Shown here: piece after piece, positions 1 through 8,462 of the stretch
How the letters are laid out: the number at the start of each line of letters is the position of its first letter
How positions within the stretch are numbered: the first letter of the stretch is position 1
Source: SZUA-378 sp036652815
GTDB taxonomy: Bacteria; Bacillota; Clostridia; Lachnospirales; Lachnospiraceae
Assembly (NCBI GenBank): GCA_036652815.1
Contig: JAVVVE010000012.1
Location: forward strand, 4,014-68,013
DNA length: 64,000 nt
Direction of reading: 5' to 3'
Notes under the pieces: generated by a model
Told to the model about the DNA's origin: nothing
Database searches by the model: none
Seen by the model: the letters and a program-made list of their open reading frames with translations, nothing else
Translations under genes and position numbers: made by a program

Positions 1-426
1 AGAGCGGGCGGTGTCCCTACCGGAGCTTTAGTCAAGATGTGCTTCAGTGGGCAATATACCGAAAAAGAAGTCTATTCCAAATTAGTTGGTAAAGGTGGAT
101 TTAACGCATATGTAAATACCAATGATATGAGAGATGTAGAAAAAATGATAGATAATGGCGATGCCAAAGCGGAAGAGATCCGCAGAGCTTTTATTCTTCA
201 AGTATCCAAAGATATCGGTTCTATGGCTACCGTGCTGAATGGTAAGGTAGACCGAATCGTTGTAACCGGAGGAATCGCTTATGATAAAGCAGTCGTTGCC
301 GGATTGAAAGAACGTTGTGAATGGATCGCTCCATTTACTGTATATCCCGGTGAAGATGAATTACTGGCTCTGACCCAAGGAGCTCTTCGCGTTATCAATG
401 GAGAAGAAAAAGCATTGAATTACTAA
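1..426 (+). CDS. buk: Butyrate kinase, C-terminal part (5' end outside window)
   Basis: The frame is open from base 1 and ends in TAA at 424-426, so this is the last 141 residues of a gene that starts before the window. The start RAGGVPTGALVKMCFSG and the later VTGGIAYDK stretch are characteristic of butyrate kinase in the ASKHA (acetokinase) superfamily, which is about 355 residues long. The enzyme makes butyrate and ATP from butyryl-phosphate and ADP in the cytosol. A ptb gene would be expected just upstream, outside the window. Together with the thl-etfA operon at 31926-37877 it indicates a Ptb-Buk route to butyrate. Branched-chain fatty acid kinase is a close alternative; the butyrate operon favours Buk. 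Confidence 0.88.
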   Translation, partial: RAGGVPTGALVKMCFSGQYTEKEVYSKLVGKGGFNAYVNTNDMRDVEKMIDNGDAKAEEIRRAFILQVSKDIGSMATVLNGKVDRIVVTGGIAYDKAVVAGLKERCEWIAPFTVYPGEDELLALTQGALRVINGEEKALNY

Positions 427-485
427 GACAGCATAAATAGTACCTGCAATTTAATAAAGAAACATGCGCCGCCAGGTGCACAGTC

Positions 486-526
486 AAAAAAAAGTCACCC
501 TCTCTTTTGAGAGGATGACTTTTTTT
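486..526. terminator. Bidirectional intrinsic terminator
   Basis: An A-run and the stem GTCACCCTCTC pair across a TTTT loop with GAGAGGATGAC, with one C-A mismatch, followed by a seven-T run. It lies between the convergent buk and chemoreceptor genes and can stop transcription on either strand. Confidence 0.88.
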
Positions 527-540
527 GTCTTTATCACTCA

Positions 541-2613
541 TTATTCAATGATGAAACTACTGATAGCACTCTGAAGCTCTCCCGACTGCATACTCAATTG
601 TTCTGCTTCCTGATTCAAATCTTCTGAAGCCTGCACTTGATAAGAGGTATTCAGTTTCACATCTGCAGCTGTTGCCGCAATCTCATTCAGAACGGTCGTG
701 ATATTCTCTAATGCTTCCATCGTAACGCTCTTAGCATCTCTAATATCTCTGATTCCGTTGGTAATGTCATTCATATTACTATCCAGACCTTCTACATGTT
801 CCGTAATATTATTAAAAGCATTTACCGTGTTCTGCAAGATAACTTCCTGCGCAGACAAAAGTGCACCGGCATCACGAGCTGTTGAGGCTGTATTTCCTGT
901 CATCTGCTGAATCTCCTGTATAATACCTGCAATCTGCTTAGAGGCATTCATGGAGGCTGTCGCTAATTTTCCTATTTCCTCTGCTACTACGCCGAATCCT
1001 CTTCCATGCTCTCCCGCTCTTGCCGCTTCAATAGATGCATTGAGGGATAAGAGATTCGTCTCTTCTGCTATATCATTAATCATCACCACAATACCACTAA
1101 TTTGCTGGGATTTGGCATCCAGCTCATCAATATCAGTGATGACACTGCTCGTAATCTCTGAGGTTTCTTTGGCTTTCTGTTCCAGCTCCTCTACTGTATG
1201 TAACCCTTCTGCGGATGCTTGTATCGTAGCAGTCATAGACTGTGATATCTGTTTCGCTCCATGATGTACTTCTTCCACCTTCTCTTCCAGAAGACTCATC
1301 TTATCAAGACACTGTCTTGCATCTTGTGCCTGCATCTCGAGACCGGACTCCATCTGACCGATGACTGCTGAGATCCCTTTAGAGGTCTCCACCATCTTCC
1401 CTGAGGCATTAGCTACCGCAGTCGACGCATTGAAAATAGACGCCGATACCTGTGCAGCTCTCTGAATCAAGGCTTTCATACCAGATAGCATGGCTCCCAA
1501 ATGCCTAGTTAATGCTCCAAACTCATCTCTTCGTTTGGTATCGGTACGCACGGTAAGATCTCCATCTGCTGCTTTTTTAGCCAGACGATTCATCTTATTC
1601 ATCATGTTCCCGATCCCCGCTGCTAAGATGAGTGCCACTAGAACAGCAATCACAATCGCAATTAGTACCATCATATTGGTTAAATTTTTAATTCCGGCTG
1701 TCTGTGCCGTAATGGCTGCTTCCGGAATAAGGGCTCCCATCATGTTGCCGGTTGTTCCTATCTTGGCATATAGATACAGATAAGGCTGTCCTGCGTACTC
1801 AAACTCTTGTAATCCTGTGTTTTCAGTGCTTTGAACTGCTGTGTTATAAAAATCTTGACCAAAGAATTCTTTCTCGGTGTTTTCACCTTCTGCTGTGATT
1901 TCACGTCCATCTACTGTAATAAATGCGCTCTTACTGCCTTCCGGTAATTGCAGATTACAGATCGGTTTTTGAATCGCTTCCATCGATACATCCATAATAA
2001 CCACACCGATAGGCTGCATACTATTCCCAACGATTTGTCTGCTGACCGATACTCCATACTGTGAATCTTTGATCATCAACGATTCATCAATCGTTCTGTG
2101 ATAGCCACTCCATACCGCCTCACCCTTTTGTTCTGCGACTAATTTTCCTTCCGGCATCTCCATAAATTCTGCATACTTATCTGCTGTAATGGATGATACT
2201 GTCGTGGCACTTCGTCCATAAGGTGCCAAAACACAAACATGTCCTATATTAGCATCACTGTCAACGATCTCTTTTGTCTTACCGGTAATCTGATTATAGG
2301 TGTCTCCTTCTTTCGCTGTATTTCCTGCATAGATTCCCTCATAATAATGACGAATCTCATTATTCGTGGCTAATTCCGCTGATTTAGCTGAAACTGTCTG
2401 CAATAAGATATTATAGTATTCCCCTATTTGCTGCACTGTGCTCTGCGTAGCATCTTGATAATTGGCAATGATGACTTCAGATGCTTTCTGTGTGGAAAGC
2501 TTACCAAGGAGCACAATCAAAACCACCGGAATCAAAAAAGCACCTAGTAATTTTGTTCGAATCCCAAAAAACATTGCATGTGTTTTCTCTTTTTTCTTTC
2601 TTGTAGCCTTCAT
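541..2613 (-). CDS. Methyl-accepting chemotaxis protein
   Basis: Transmembrane chemoreceptor of 690 residues. A basic N-terminus precedes a first membrane segment (about 17-38), then an extracellular region of about 270 residues of the Cache type, a second membrane segment (about 312-335), a HAMP domain, and a long cytoplasmic helical hairpin. The conserved signalling tip is seen as ETNLLSLNASIEAARAGE followed by GRGFGVVAEEIGKLA. It would couple ligand binding to CheA/CheW. It is the last gene of the minus-strand run, 12 bases after the rhamnulokinase-like gene, which suggests it senses the sugar or a product handled by this operon; that is inference. The start at 2613 has AGAGGT in place. 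Confidence 0.93.
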   Translation of the reverse strand: MKATRKKKEKTHAMFFGIRTKLLGAFLIPVVLIVLLGKLSTQKASEVIIANYQDATQSTVQQIGEYYNILLQTVSAKSAELATNNEIRHYYEGIYAGNTAKEGDTYNQITGKTKEIVDSDANIGHVCVLAPYGRSATTVSSITADKYAEFMEMPEGKLVAEQKGEAVWSGYHRTIDESLMIKDSQYGVSVSRQIVGNSMQPIGVVIMDVSMEAIQKPICNLQLPEGSKSAFITVDGREITAEGENTEKEFFGQDFYNTAVQSTENTGLQEFEYAGQPYLYLYAKIGTTGNMMGALIPEAAITAQTAGIKNLTNMMVLIAIVIAVLVALILAAGIGNMMNKMNRLAKKAADGDLTVRTDTKRRDEFGALTRHLGAMLSGMKALIQRAAQVSASIFNASTAVANASGKMVETSKGISAVIGQMESGLEMQAQDARQCLDKMSLLEEKVEEVHHGAKQISQSMTATIQASAEGLHTVEELEQKAKETSEITSSVITDIDELDAKSQQISGIVVMINDIAEETNLLSLNASIEAARAGEHGRGFGVVAEEIGKLATASMNASKQIAGIIQEIQQMTGNTASTARDAGALLSAQEVILQNTVNAFNNITEHVEGLDSNMNDITNGIRDIRDAKSVTMEALENITTVLNEIAATAADVKLNTSYQVQASEDLNQEAEQLSMQSGELQSAISSFIIE

Positions 2614-2625
2614 TGGAATACCTCT

Positions 2626-4092
2626 CTATCGGATGGCTTGAGAAAATATATCATAAGCCTTCTTCCACTGTTCTGTATCCTGTGGTTCATATACCTTAAT
2701 CTCCTGTGAAGCTGCAATCAATGCTCTGGCTTCCTTTAAATCTTTTACATCCCCTGATGCCACCAATTGTAACACCAGATTTCCGAGAACTGTCGCTTCT
2801 ATCGGTCCGGCAATTACCTTTCGTCCACACGCATTGGCGGTAAACTGGCAGAGTAGCTGGCTCTGTGTTCCTCCACCTACCATATAAATAGTCTGATAGG
2901 TTTTATTAGTACAATCTTCTATCTCTTCTAACGCTTTACGATACGTTAATGCCAGACTTTCATTAATACAGCGAACAACTGCACCTATGGTCTCCGGAAT
3001 CGGTTGTTCTGTTTCTTTACAGTAAGCACGGATTCTATCGGGAACATTACCTTGAGGAACAAATTGTGGTGCATCCGGGTCGATAAAGCTCCGCAGCATA
3101 GGAGTTTCTCCTGCTAATTTCTCCAAATCTCCAAAACTATATTCGCATCCTTCCCGTATCCACTGCCGTCTGCTTTCCTGAATCAGCCAAAGTCCGATAA
3201 TGTTCTTCATAAAAGTAGTTTTATTATCACATCCACCTTCATTGGTAGCATTATATCCCTCTGATTTATCATTAATAATAGGTTCTGCCAATTCTGTTCC
3301 CAACAGTGACCATGTCCCACAGCTAATAAAGATGAAGTCTTCTTCTTTTGCCGGAACTGCAATAACTGCACTCTGTGTATCATGGGATGCTACCGATACC
3401 ACCGGTACCTCTGATACCCCCAGCTCATCGCAGATTTCCTTACTTAAATTACCTATAATGGTACCACTTGGTACAATCTTTGGGAAAATATCAGTACGAA
3501 TACCCAGACTGTTCATGACCTTTGGGGACCACTCTCTTTGTTTGGCATCCATAAGCTGCGTTGTAGAAGCAATCGAATACTCTGTACTCTTAATACCGGT
3601 CAACATATATGCGAAGAGATCGGGCATCAATAATGCGGTATCCACCCGTTCCATCAGTTCCGGACGTTTCGTAATTAGCGAAAGCAATTGAAATGCGGTA
3701 TTAATCTCCATAAATTGATTGCCGGTAATCGCATAAAATTCATTTTGGGGAATCAGTTCGAAACTACGTGCCAACATACCCTCTGTTCTATCATCTCTAT
3801 AATGAATCGGATTTTCCAGAAGGTTACCTTTTTGATCCAACAATCCAAAATCAACACCCCAGGTGTCAATACCGATACTTTGGAATCCTCCTGCGTTTTT
3901 TGCTTTGATGATACCCGTCTTAATCTCATGGAATAGGCGTAAAACATCCCAATACATCACATGGTTCACGACAACCGGATCATTGGGAAAACGATGAATC
4001 TCCTCTAGCTGAAGGGTCTCACCATTATAAGTTCCAATCATTGCTCTTCCACTTGAAGCTCCAAAATCAAATGCCAATACTCTCTTTTCCAT
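2626..4092 (-). CDS. rhaB: FGGY-family rhamnulokinase-like sugar kinase
   Basis: 488-residue carbohydrate kinase of the FGGY family. The N-terminal phosphate-binding motif AFDFGASSGR, the GIDTWGVDFGLLD segment and the SVASHDTQSAV/CGTWSLLG segments match rhamnulokinase (RhaB), which makes L-rhamnulose-1-phosphate from L-rhamnulose and ATP. The window holds fucose isomerase and fucose mutarotase but no rhamnose isomerase or classical fuculokinase, so this enzyme may phosphorylate L-fuculose, or both ketoses. It follows the DeoR gene by 18 bases and precedes the chemoreceptor by 12, so it is in the same transcript. Family assignment is firm; the substrate is not. Confidence 0.88.
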   Translation of the reverse strand: MEKRVLAFDFGASSGRAMIGTYNGETLQLEEIHRFPNDPVVVNHVMYWDVLRLFHEIKTGIIKAKNAGGFQSIGIDTWGVDFGLLDQKGNLLENPIHYRDDRTEGMLARSFELIPQNEFYAITGNQFMEINTAFQLLSLITKRPELMERVDTALLMPDLFAYMLTGIKSTEYSIASTTQLMDAKQREWSPKVMNSLGIRTDIFPKIVPSGTIIGNLSKEICDELGVSEVPVVSVASHDTQSAVIAVPAKEEDFIFISCGTWSLLGTELAEPIINDKSEGYNATNEGGCDNKTTFMKNIIGLWLIQESRRQWIREGCEYSFGDLEKLAGETPMLRSFIDPDAPQFVPQGNVPDRIRAYCKETEQPIPETIGAVVRCINESLALTYRKALEEIEDCTNKTYQTIYMVGGGTQSQLLCQFTANACGRKVIAGPIEATVLGNLVLQLVASGDVKDLKEARALIAASQEIKVYEPQDTEQWKKAYDIFSQAIR

Positions 4093-4110
4093 TTAAAGTA
4101 CCACCCTTCT

Positions 4111-4875
4111 TTATTCTTCGAATCTAATATGGATACCCTCTCGTTCTATGGTATCAATCCATATCTCATTCGGTCTCAAATCTGTAACAAAAGTATCCAT
4201 GACCGATAATTCTCCTAATTTCATAAATGAAATTCTGTCAAATTTAGTGCTATCTACTGCTAATATCTTCTGTTTGGCCGCTCGTAACATATGTTTCTTT
4301 ATCTGTACATCCGGCTCGTTGGAATCAGTGATGCCATACTCTTTATCAATCCCTTTACAGGATATGATGACTTTATCCATATAAAAATTATCTATCATCT
4401 GCTCTGCCTGTTGTCCAACCAAAGAAAGGGCACCTTCTTTTAGAAGCCCACCTGTAGATAATACTTTCCATTCTGTTTTATCAGCCAGCTCCAATAAAAT
4501 CTCAATAGAATTGGTAATGACTGTAATATTTTTACGCTGCTTAATCTCTTTGGCTACATACAATGCTGTGGAACTGGAGTCAAACATAATTCTATCTCCA
4601 TCCATTATCATATCAGCAATGAGTTTTGCAATCTTTTGTTTTCCTTTTATGTTAGTTCGTTTTCTAATATTATAGGGAAGTTCGAGATTGAGATTATCAC
4701 ATAGGATCGCTCCCCCATAGGTTTTCTTTGCAAAACCGTCCTGCTCTAATTTCTCCAGGTCTCTTCGTATCGTTTCCTCTGTCACTTCATAATACTGGCT
4801 TAAATCGCTTACCAAGACCTTACTCTCATCCTGTAATTTTGCCAGAATCTCATTTCTTCTCTCAATGGCTAACAT
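4111..4875 (-). CDS. DeoR-family transcriptional regulator
   Basis: 254 residues: an N-terminal DeoR-type winged helix-turn-helix (about 1-57, with VTEETIRRDLEKLEQDG and the KKTYGGAI hinge) followed by a DeoRC sugar-phosphate sensor domain (DSSSTALYVAKEI, VITNSIEI, STGG, CKGID motifs). Members usually repress sugar catabolic operons and release DNA on binding a phosphorylated sugar. It sits inside the operon between the microcompartment genes and the kinase, so autoregulation of the compartment operon by fuculose/rhamnulose phosphate is the simplest model. AAAGGAG lies upstream of the ATG at a rather long spacing. Confidence 0.92.
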   Translation of the reverse strand: MLAIERRNEILAKLQDESKVLVSDLSQYYEVTEETIRRDLEKLEQDGFAKKTYGGAILCDNLNLELPYNIRKRTNIKGKQKIAKLIADMIMDGDRIMFDSSSTALYVAKEIKQRKNITVITNSIEILLELADKTEWKVLSTGGLLKEGALSLVGQQAEQMIDNFYMDKVIISCKGIDKEYGITDSNEPDVQIKKHMLRAAKQKILAVDSTKFDRISFMKLGELSVMDTFVTDLRPNEIWIDTIEREGIHIRFEE

Positions 4876-4914
4876 CTATATAATCATACTCCTTTCAATA
4901 CATGCAAGAAGCGA

Positions 4915-5463
4915 CTATAGGATGCTGTCCCACAATTGCTTATCCGGATTGGCAATCACTGAACTATCCAGTAACATACCATTCTCTCCAACTGCTCCCT
5001 TGGCTTTCTCTATCGCTGCTTCCACTGCTGCTACTTCTCCTGTCAGCATCAGATATGATTTACCGCACATACCTCTCGCAATACGAAGTTCAATTAAGTC
5101 AACCTGTGCTGTCTTGGCTGCTTCATCTGCTGCCACAATAATCGCCGCTGCTGAATAGGTCTCCAGAACACCCAGTGCTTTCACATCTTCTATCACTGCC
5201 GTTCCATAGATAGCCGGGAATATAGAATCATGTGGATTACCCAACACAAAGCTATCAATCAGATGCTCTTCAAAATTATGTTTTGAAGCTTCTACAGATG
5301 CCTGTACCGCACTTAACTCACCACTAAACAAGACGATATATTTACCGGGACATACGGTCTGTGCTTCAATAATTTCAACTTTTGCTGTCTTCAAGACTAA
5401 ATCAGTTGCTTGTATTCCTGTTGATACGGTGGCATATTCCACCATTCCAATTGCTTTACCCAT
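4915..5463 (-). CDS. pduT: BMC-T shell protein, PduT-like (Fe-S pore)
   Basis: 182 residues with two tandem BMC domains (about 4-88 and 95-180), so it forms a pseudohexameric trimer in the shell. Cys38 in TVCPGKY aligns with the PduT cysteine that holds a [4Fe-4S] cluster at the trimer pore. The second domain carries MCGKSYLMLTGEVAAVEAAI. In Pdu compartments PduT is thought to pass electrons across the shell to or from PduS, whose homologue is encoded directly upstream (19 bases away). It is the last shell gene before the DeoR regulator. Confidence 0.93.
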   Translation of the reverse strand: MGKAIGMVEYATVSTGIQATDLVLKTAKVEIIEAQTVCPGKYIVLFSGELSAVQASVEASKHNFEEHLIDSFVLGNPHDSIFPAIYGTAVIEDVKALGVLETYSAAAIIVAADEAAKTAQVDLIELRIARGMCGKSYLMLTGEVAAVEAAIEKAKGAVGENGMLLDSSVIANPDKQLWDSIL

Positions 5464-5482
5464 TTTTCTTGAATCCCTTCTA

Positions 5483-6826
5483 TCAATTGTCTGCTTGTAT
5501 TATAACATAGGTATCTGTGACTTCCAATACATGACCGTTAAATGGTGCATGATAATAAATTGATAATTTTGTACCATCTGCCTTTGCAATGCGCTGATTC
5601 TTGATAACCAAATCGTGAGGATGTACCAGCGTAATCGCAGGTGCTCCTATATGTTGATTAATTCGAATCGCAACACGTGAGCTCTTGACTTCTGTCTCGC
5701 ATAAAGGTGCCGGTATATCATATTTTGTCAAACCCAATCTTGCAATCAAGCGACGCATCGGTACTAATCTTTGTTCCCTCAATGAATTTACTTTACTAAG
5801 TTTTGGTTCTGCAAGTGGCGGAACTCCCTGTTTGCGCAATCCATTCTTATAATTGCCGATTAAAGTCCTTGGTGATAAATTCTGATTACAGGAATACATC
5901 TCACATAACCCACACTGAGAACAATAATAAGTATCTAAAAATGGTTTTAAATCCTTGGTTACACCGGTTGTGGCTGCCCGCATAAAAGCATGTGGTTCAA
6001 TTGGATGCCCCAAAAGATGTCTCGGACACAAATCTGTACACATCTGACACTGACAACAGCTTGCCATAGCTCGTTTCATGTTAATACTGTCTCTGCCACG
6101 TTTCTTCTGTACTACCAAATGAGACTCATCAAATACCAAAACAGCATTGGATGTCTTTGTAATGAGTTCTGTATCCTCTACCAGATTACCTGTCATCGGA
6201 CCGCCATGAACATATGCAGGATGTTTTGTGGTAACTCCACCTGCCAGTTCCAATACTTCTCTGATTCTCATTCCAATCGGTACTTTTACGGTTTTGGGTT
6301 CTTGTACCTCACCTGCAATCGTAAGATATTTATAAGTAACCGGTTGTTTCCAGAATACCGCACGATAAATATTGTACATCGTCTCCACATTAAAAACGGC
6401 TACACCTACTTCAAGCGGTATCTTGCCCGGCGGTACAATCTTACCGGTTGTCTCATAGATGGTGATAACCTCATCTCCTGCCGGATATACTTCCGGGAGA
6501 AATCCAATGCGAATCGGAACCTCCAGAGATATCTCTTTAAAAGCCTGCTCCACTTCTGCAATAGTCTCTGTATAAGCTTTCTTGACGGCTATAATAATCT
6601 CTTTGGCTTCTACTGCCTCGGCTACTTCTCCAAGTGCTTCTACAATTTCATGTGCATGGCTGGCAAGTAACTGTCTGTGTACTTTTAAGAGAGGTTCGCA
6701 TTCTGCACAATTTAAAATGACCGTATCCACACGCGAATCTAGTTTCCCGTACGTCGGGAAACCGGCTCCGCCTGCTCCAATAATACCATTTTCCTGCATA
6801 ATCTGCTTTAATTCCTGAATATCCAT
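5483..6826 (-). CDS. pduS: PduS-like Fe-S/flavin oxidoreductase (RnfC family)
   Basis: 447 residues. The N-terminal GAGGAGFPTYGK glycine-rich segment and NCAECEPLLKVH are typical of the RnfC/Nqo1-type FMN-NADH fold. A SLBB-like segment follows (about 170-230), then a dicluster ferredoxin region with CCQCQMCTDLCPRHLLGHP and CSQCGLCEMYSCNQ. PduS is known as the cobalamin reductase of the B12-dependent propanediol compartment. No B12 enzyme is encoded here, so a role in NADH-linked electron exchange through PduT is more likely. Its stop is followed by PduT; its start at 6826 is a few bases after the EutN-like gene's TAG, so translation may be coupled. Confidence 0.9.
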   Translation of the reverse strand: MDIQELKQIMQENGIIGAGGAGFPTYGKLDSRVDTVILNCAECEPLLKVHRQLLASHAHEIVEALGEVAEAVEAKEIIIAVKKAYTETIAEVEQAFKEISLEVPIRIGFLPEVYPAGDEVITIYETTGKIVPPGKIPLEVGVAVFNVETMYNIYRAVFWKQPVTYKYLTIAGEVQEPKTVKVPIGMRIREVLELAGGVTTKHPAYVHGGPMTGNLVEDTELITKTSNAVLVFDESHLVVQKKRGRDSINMKRAMASCCQCQMCTDLCPRHLLGHPIEPHAFMRAATTGVTKDLKPFLDTYYCSQCGLCEMYSCNQNLSPRTLIGNYKNGLRKQGVPPLAEPKLSKVNSLREQRLVPMRRLIARLGLTKYDIPAPLCETEVKSSRVAIRINQHIGAPAITLVHPHDLVIKNQRIAKADGTKLSIYYHAPFNGHVLEVTDTYVIIQADN

Positions 6827-6832
6827 GGCACT

Positions 6833-7102
6833 CTACTCCAGTCCTACTCCATCATCTACAATACCTACAATCGCTGCATCGACAGGTGATTTATCCAGAC
6901 CACAGCCAATGCGTGCCGCACTGCCCGTTGCTACAAGCACCATCTCGCCGATTCCGGCTCCTACATTATCAATGGTAACGATTCTGCCATGAGCAGCATT
7001 ACGCATGTGTTCCAACGGTTCTACAATAAGGAATTTAGACCCTACCAGATTCTCATTCTTTCTGGTTGCAACAACACTTCCTACCACTTTTCCTACGATC
7101 AT
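6833..7102 (-). CDS. pduN: BMC-P pentameric vertex protein, EutN/PduN-like
   Basis: 89 residues of the EutN/CcmL family, beginning MIVGKVVGSVVATRK and containing DNVGAGIGEMVLVATGSAAR, the family signature. These proteins form pentamers that cap the vertices of the polyhedral shell. CAGGTG lies before the ATG. It is the only vertex gene in the operon, between PduL and the PduS-like gene. Confidence 0.95.
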   Translation of the reverse strand: MIVGKVVGSVVATRKNENLVGSKFLIVEPLEHMRNAAHGRIVTIDNVGAGIGEMVLVATGSAARIGCGLDKSPVDAAIVGIVDDGVGLE

Positions 7103-7131
7103 TTTTTCACCTGCTTATCTGTCTTTTTATG

Positions 7132-7728
7132 CTAGCTAACTATAACTCCGCTGCTTCCTACACCAAGATCAGCTGCATTGGCTTCATCTGCATCGATATG
7201 CATCTCCAATGTAAAGCTATCATCTACCCTGATCTGTACATGCGTAAAGATAGTGCCTCTCTCATTGTCAACTTGTACGGATACAACATCGCCCTCTTTC
7301 ACGCCTGCCTTAACAGCATCCGTTGGAGTCATGTGAATATGGCGCTTTGCCACAATACAGCCTTCCTCCAGATATACACTGCCACGTGGTCCTACAATCG
7401 CAATAGGTGCCGAACCTGCTACATTACCGGATTCTCGAATAGGTGCTTTCACACCTAATTTGAAAGTATCTGTCTTTGATATTTCAACCTGCGATTTAGA
7501 ACGGGTAGGTCCCAGAATACGAATATTCTCAATGGCTCTAAGCTTGGTTCCCACAATCGTGACCTGTTCATTAGCTGCGAATTGTCCGCCCATCAGATCT
7601 TTCTTCTTCGTAAGTTCATAGCCCTTACCAAACAGTATCTCTACATGTTCCTGCGTAAGATGAATGTGTCTTGCAGATATTCCAATAGGAACCATGAATC
7701 CAATCTGTTCCATATTATTTGTTTCCAA
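7132..7728 (-). CDS. pduL: Phosphate propanoyltransferase PduL
   Basis: 198 residues. The two PduL half-barrels are visible, each with a metal-binding histidine pair: ISARHIHLT (first repeat) and AKRHIHMTP (second). PduL converts propionyl-CoA and phosphate to propionyl-phosphate and frees CoA within the compartment lumen. The likely start is a TTG at 7728 with AGGTGAG a few bases upstream; the next in-frame ATG at 7713 is too far from that site. No propionate kinase is encoded in the operon, so acetate or butyrate kinase may finish the route in the cytosol. Confidence 0.93.
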   Translation of the reverse strand: METNNMEQIGFMVPIGISARHIHLTQEHVEILFGKGYELTKKKDLMGGQFAANEQVTIVGTKLRAIENIRILGPTRSKSQVEISKTDTFKLGVKAPIRESGNVAGSAPIAIVGPRGSVYLEEGCIVAKRHIHMTPTDAVKAGVKEGDVVSVQVDNERGTIFTHVQIRVDDSFTLEMHIDADEANAADLGVGSSGVIVS

Positions 7729-7761
7729 TCATCTCACCTACTCTCTGCTTTTTAGAATGTC

Positions 7762-8040
7762 TTATTTTAAAGTAGGTAAAATCTTCTCTACATCTGTATG
7801 TGGTCTAGGGATTACATGTACTGCTACTAATTCTCCTAATTTAGAAGCGGAAGCAGAACCTGATTCTACAGCTGCCTTCACAGCGCCTACATCTCCTCTT
7901 ACCATAACAGATACGAGTCCTGAACCAATCTTCTCTGTTCCAACCAACTCAACGTTAGCTGCTTTTAACATTGCATCTGCTGCTTCAATTGCTGCTACCA
8001 AACCTCTTGTTTCTACCATTCCCAATGCTTGCTGTACCAT
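7762..8040 (-). CDS. pduJ: BMC-H hexameric shell protein, PduA/PduJ-like
   Basis: 92 residues with a single canonical BMC domain: ALGMVETRGLVAAIEAADAM, pore loop KIGSGL, and HVIPRPH near the C-terminus. Six copies form a flat hexamer with a small central pore that passes polar metabolites. The start at 8040 is preceded by TAAGGAGG at ideal spacing. The frame is also open upstream to a second ATG (see 8041-8133), so a longer form may exist. It is about 85 percent identical to the gene at 8463-8741, with which it forms a near-duplicate pair. Confidence 0.94.
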   Translation of the reverse strand: MVQQALGMVETRGLVAAIEAADAMLKAANVELVGTEKIGSGLVSVMVRGDVGAVKAAVESGSASASKLGELVAVHVIPRPHTDVEKILPTLK

Positions 8041-8133
8041 AATTTTTTCCTCCTTATTTTGAATTGTCTGTGTCGTGTGCTCTTCTGTATCTACTGCTTT
8101 GGCTATTACTGTTGTTTTTTTAATGTCAGCCAT
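8041..8133 (-). other. In-frame 31-codon N-terminal extension of the BMC-H gene with its own ribosome site
   Basis: An ATG at 8133 with AGGAGG seven bases upstream opens a frame that runs without a stop straight into the BMC-H coding region. It would add 31 residues rich in Thr, Lys and Glu (MADIKKTTVIAKAV, then DTEEHTTQTIQNKEEKI). The internal ribosome site for the short form is itself coded by the QNKEE part. Either two isoforms are made, or the extension is a translated leader. Which start is used cannot be settled from sequence. Confidence 0.55.
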
Positions 8134-8144
8134 ATTGAGTCCTC

Positions 8145-8426
8145 CTACCATTTGAATTTATTGGCACTCATCTCTACCAGTCTGATAATCTCCTCATGGG
8201 GATTGGCAATGACCGCATGAATACACGGTTTCATAGCCTTCGCTACCGCTGTATCTACTGCTTCTGTCACAGCGGCTACTTCGCCTTGTACAATAATCGT
8301 AACAAGACGTCCACCTAGTTTTCTCTCCCATGTAACAAGCTCCACATCTGCGGTTTTACACATGTTATCTAAAGCGTCTATGGCTGCTGTTGTACTTGGT
8401 ATCTCAACAAATCCCAATGATTTCAT
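8145..8426 (-). CDS. BMC-H shell protein with variant pore (KLGGRL)
   Basis: 93 residues, single BMC domain. It starts MKSLGFVEIPSTTAAIDALD and has a WERKLGGRLVTIIVQGEV segment where PduA-type proteins have TEKIGSGLVSVMVRGDV, so the central pore differs in charge and size from its neighbours. The C-terminus ends in Phe-Lys-Trp, longer than the PduA type. GGAG lies upstream of the ATG. Its stop TAG overlaps the ribosome site that serves the extended form of the next shell gene. The shell role is secure; the cargo permeability is unknown. Confidence 0.92.
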   Translation of the reverse strand: MKSLGFVEIPSTTAAIDALDNMCKTADVELVTWERKLGGRLVTIIVQGEVAAVTEAVDTAVAKAMKPCIHAVIANPHEEIIRLVEMSANKFKW

Positions 8427-8462
8427 TATACGGTCTCCTTGCTGTGTCTACTTACCGGTGTC

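Noticed and set aside
5990..6670. 226-codon open frame on the plus strand
   Set aside because: It lies wholly antisense to the PduS-like gene, has a Cys/His/Asn-rich composition typical of shadow frames, and no ribosome site.
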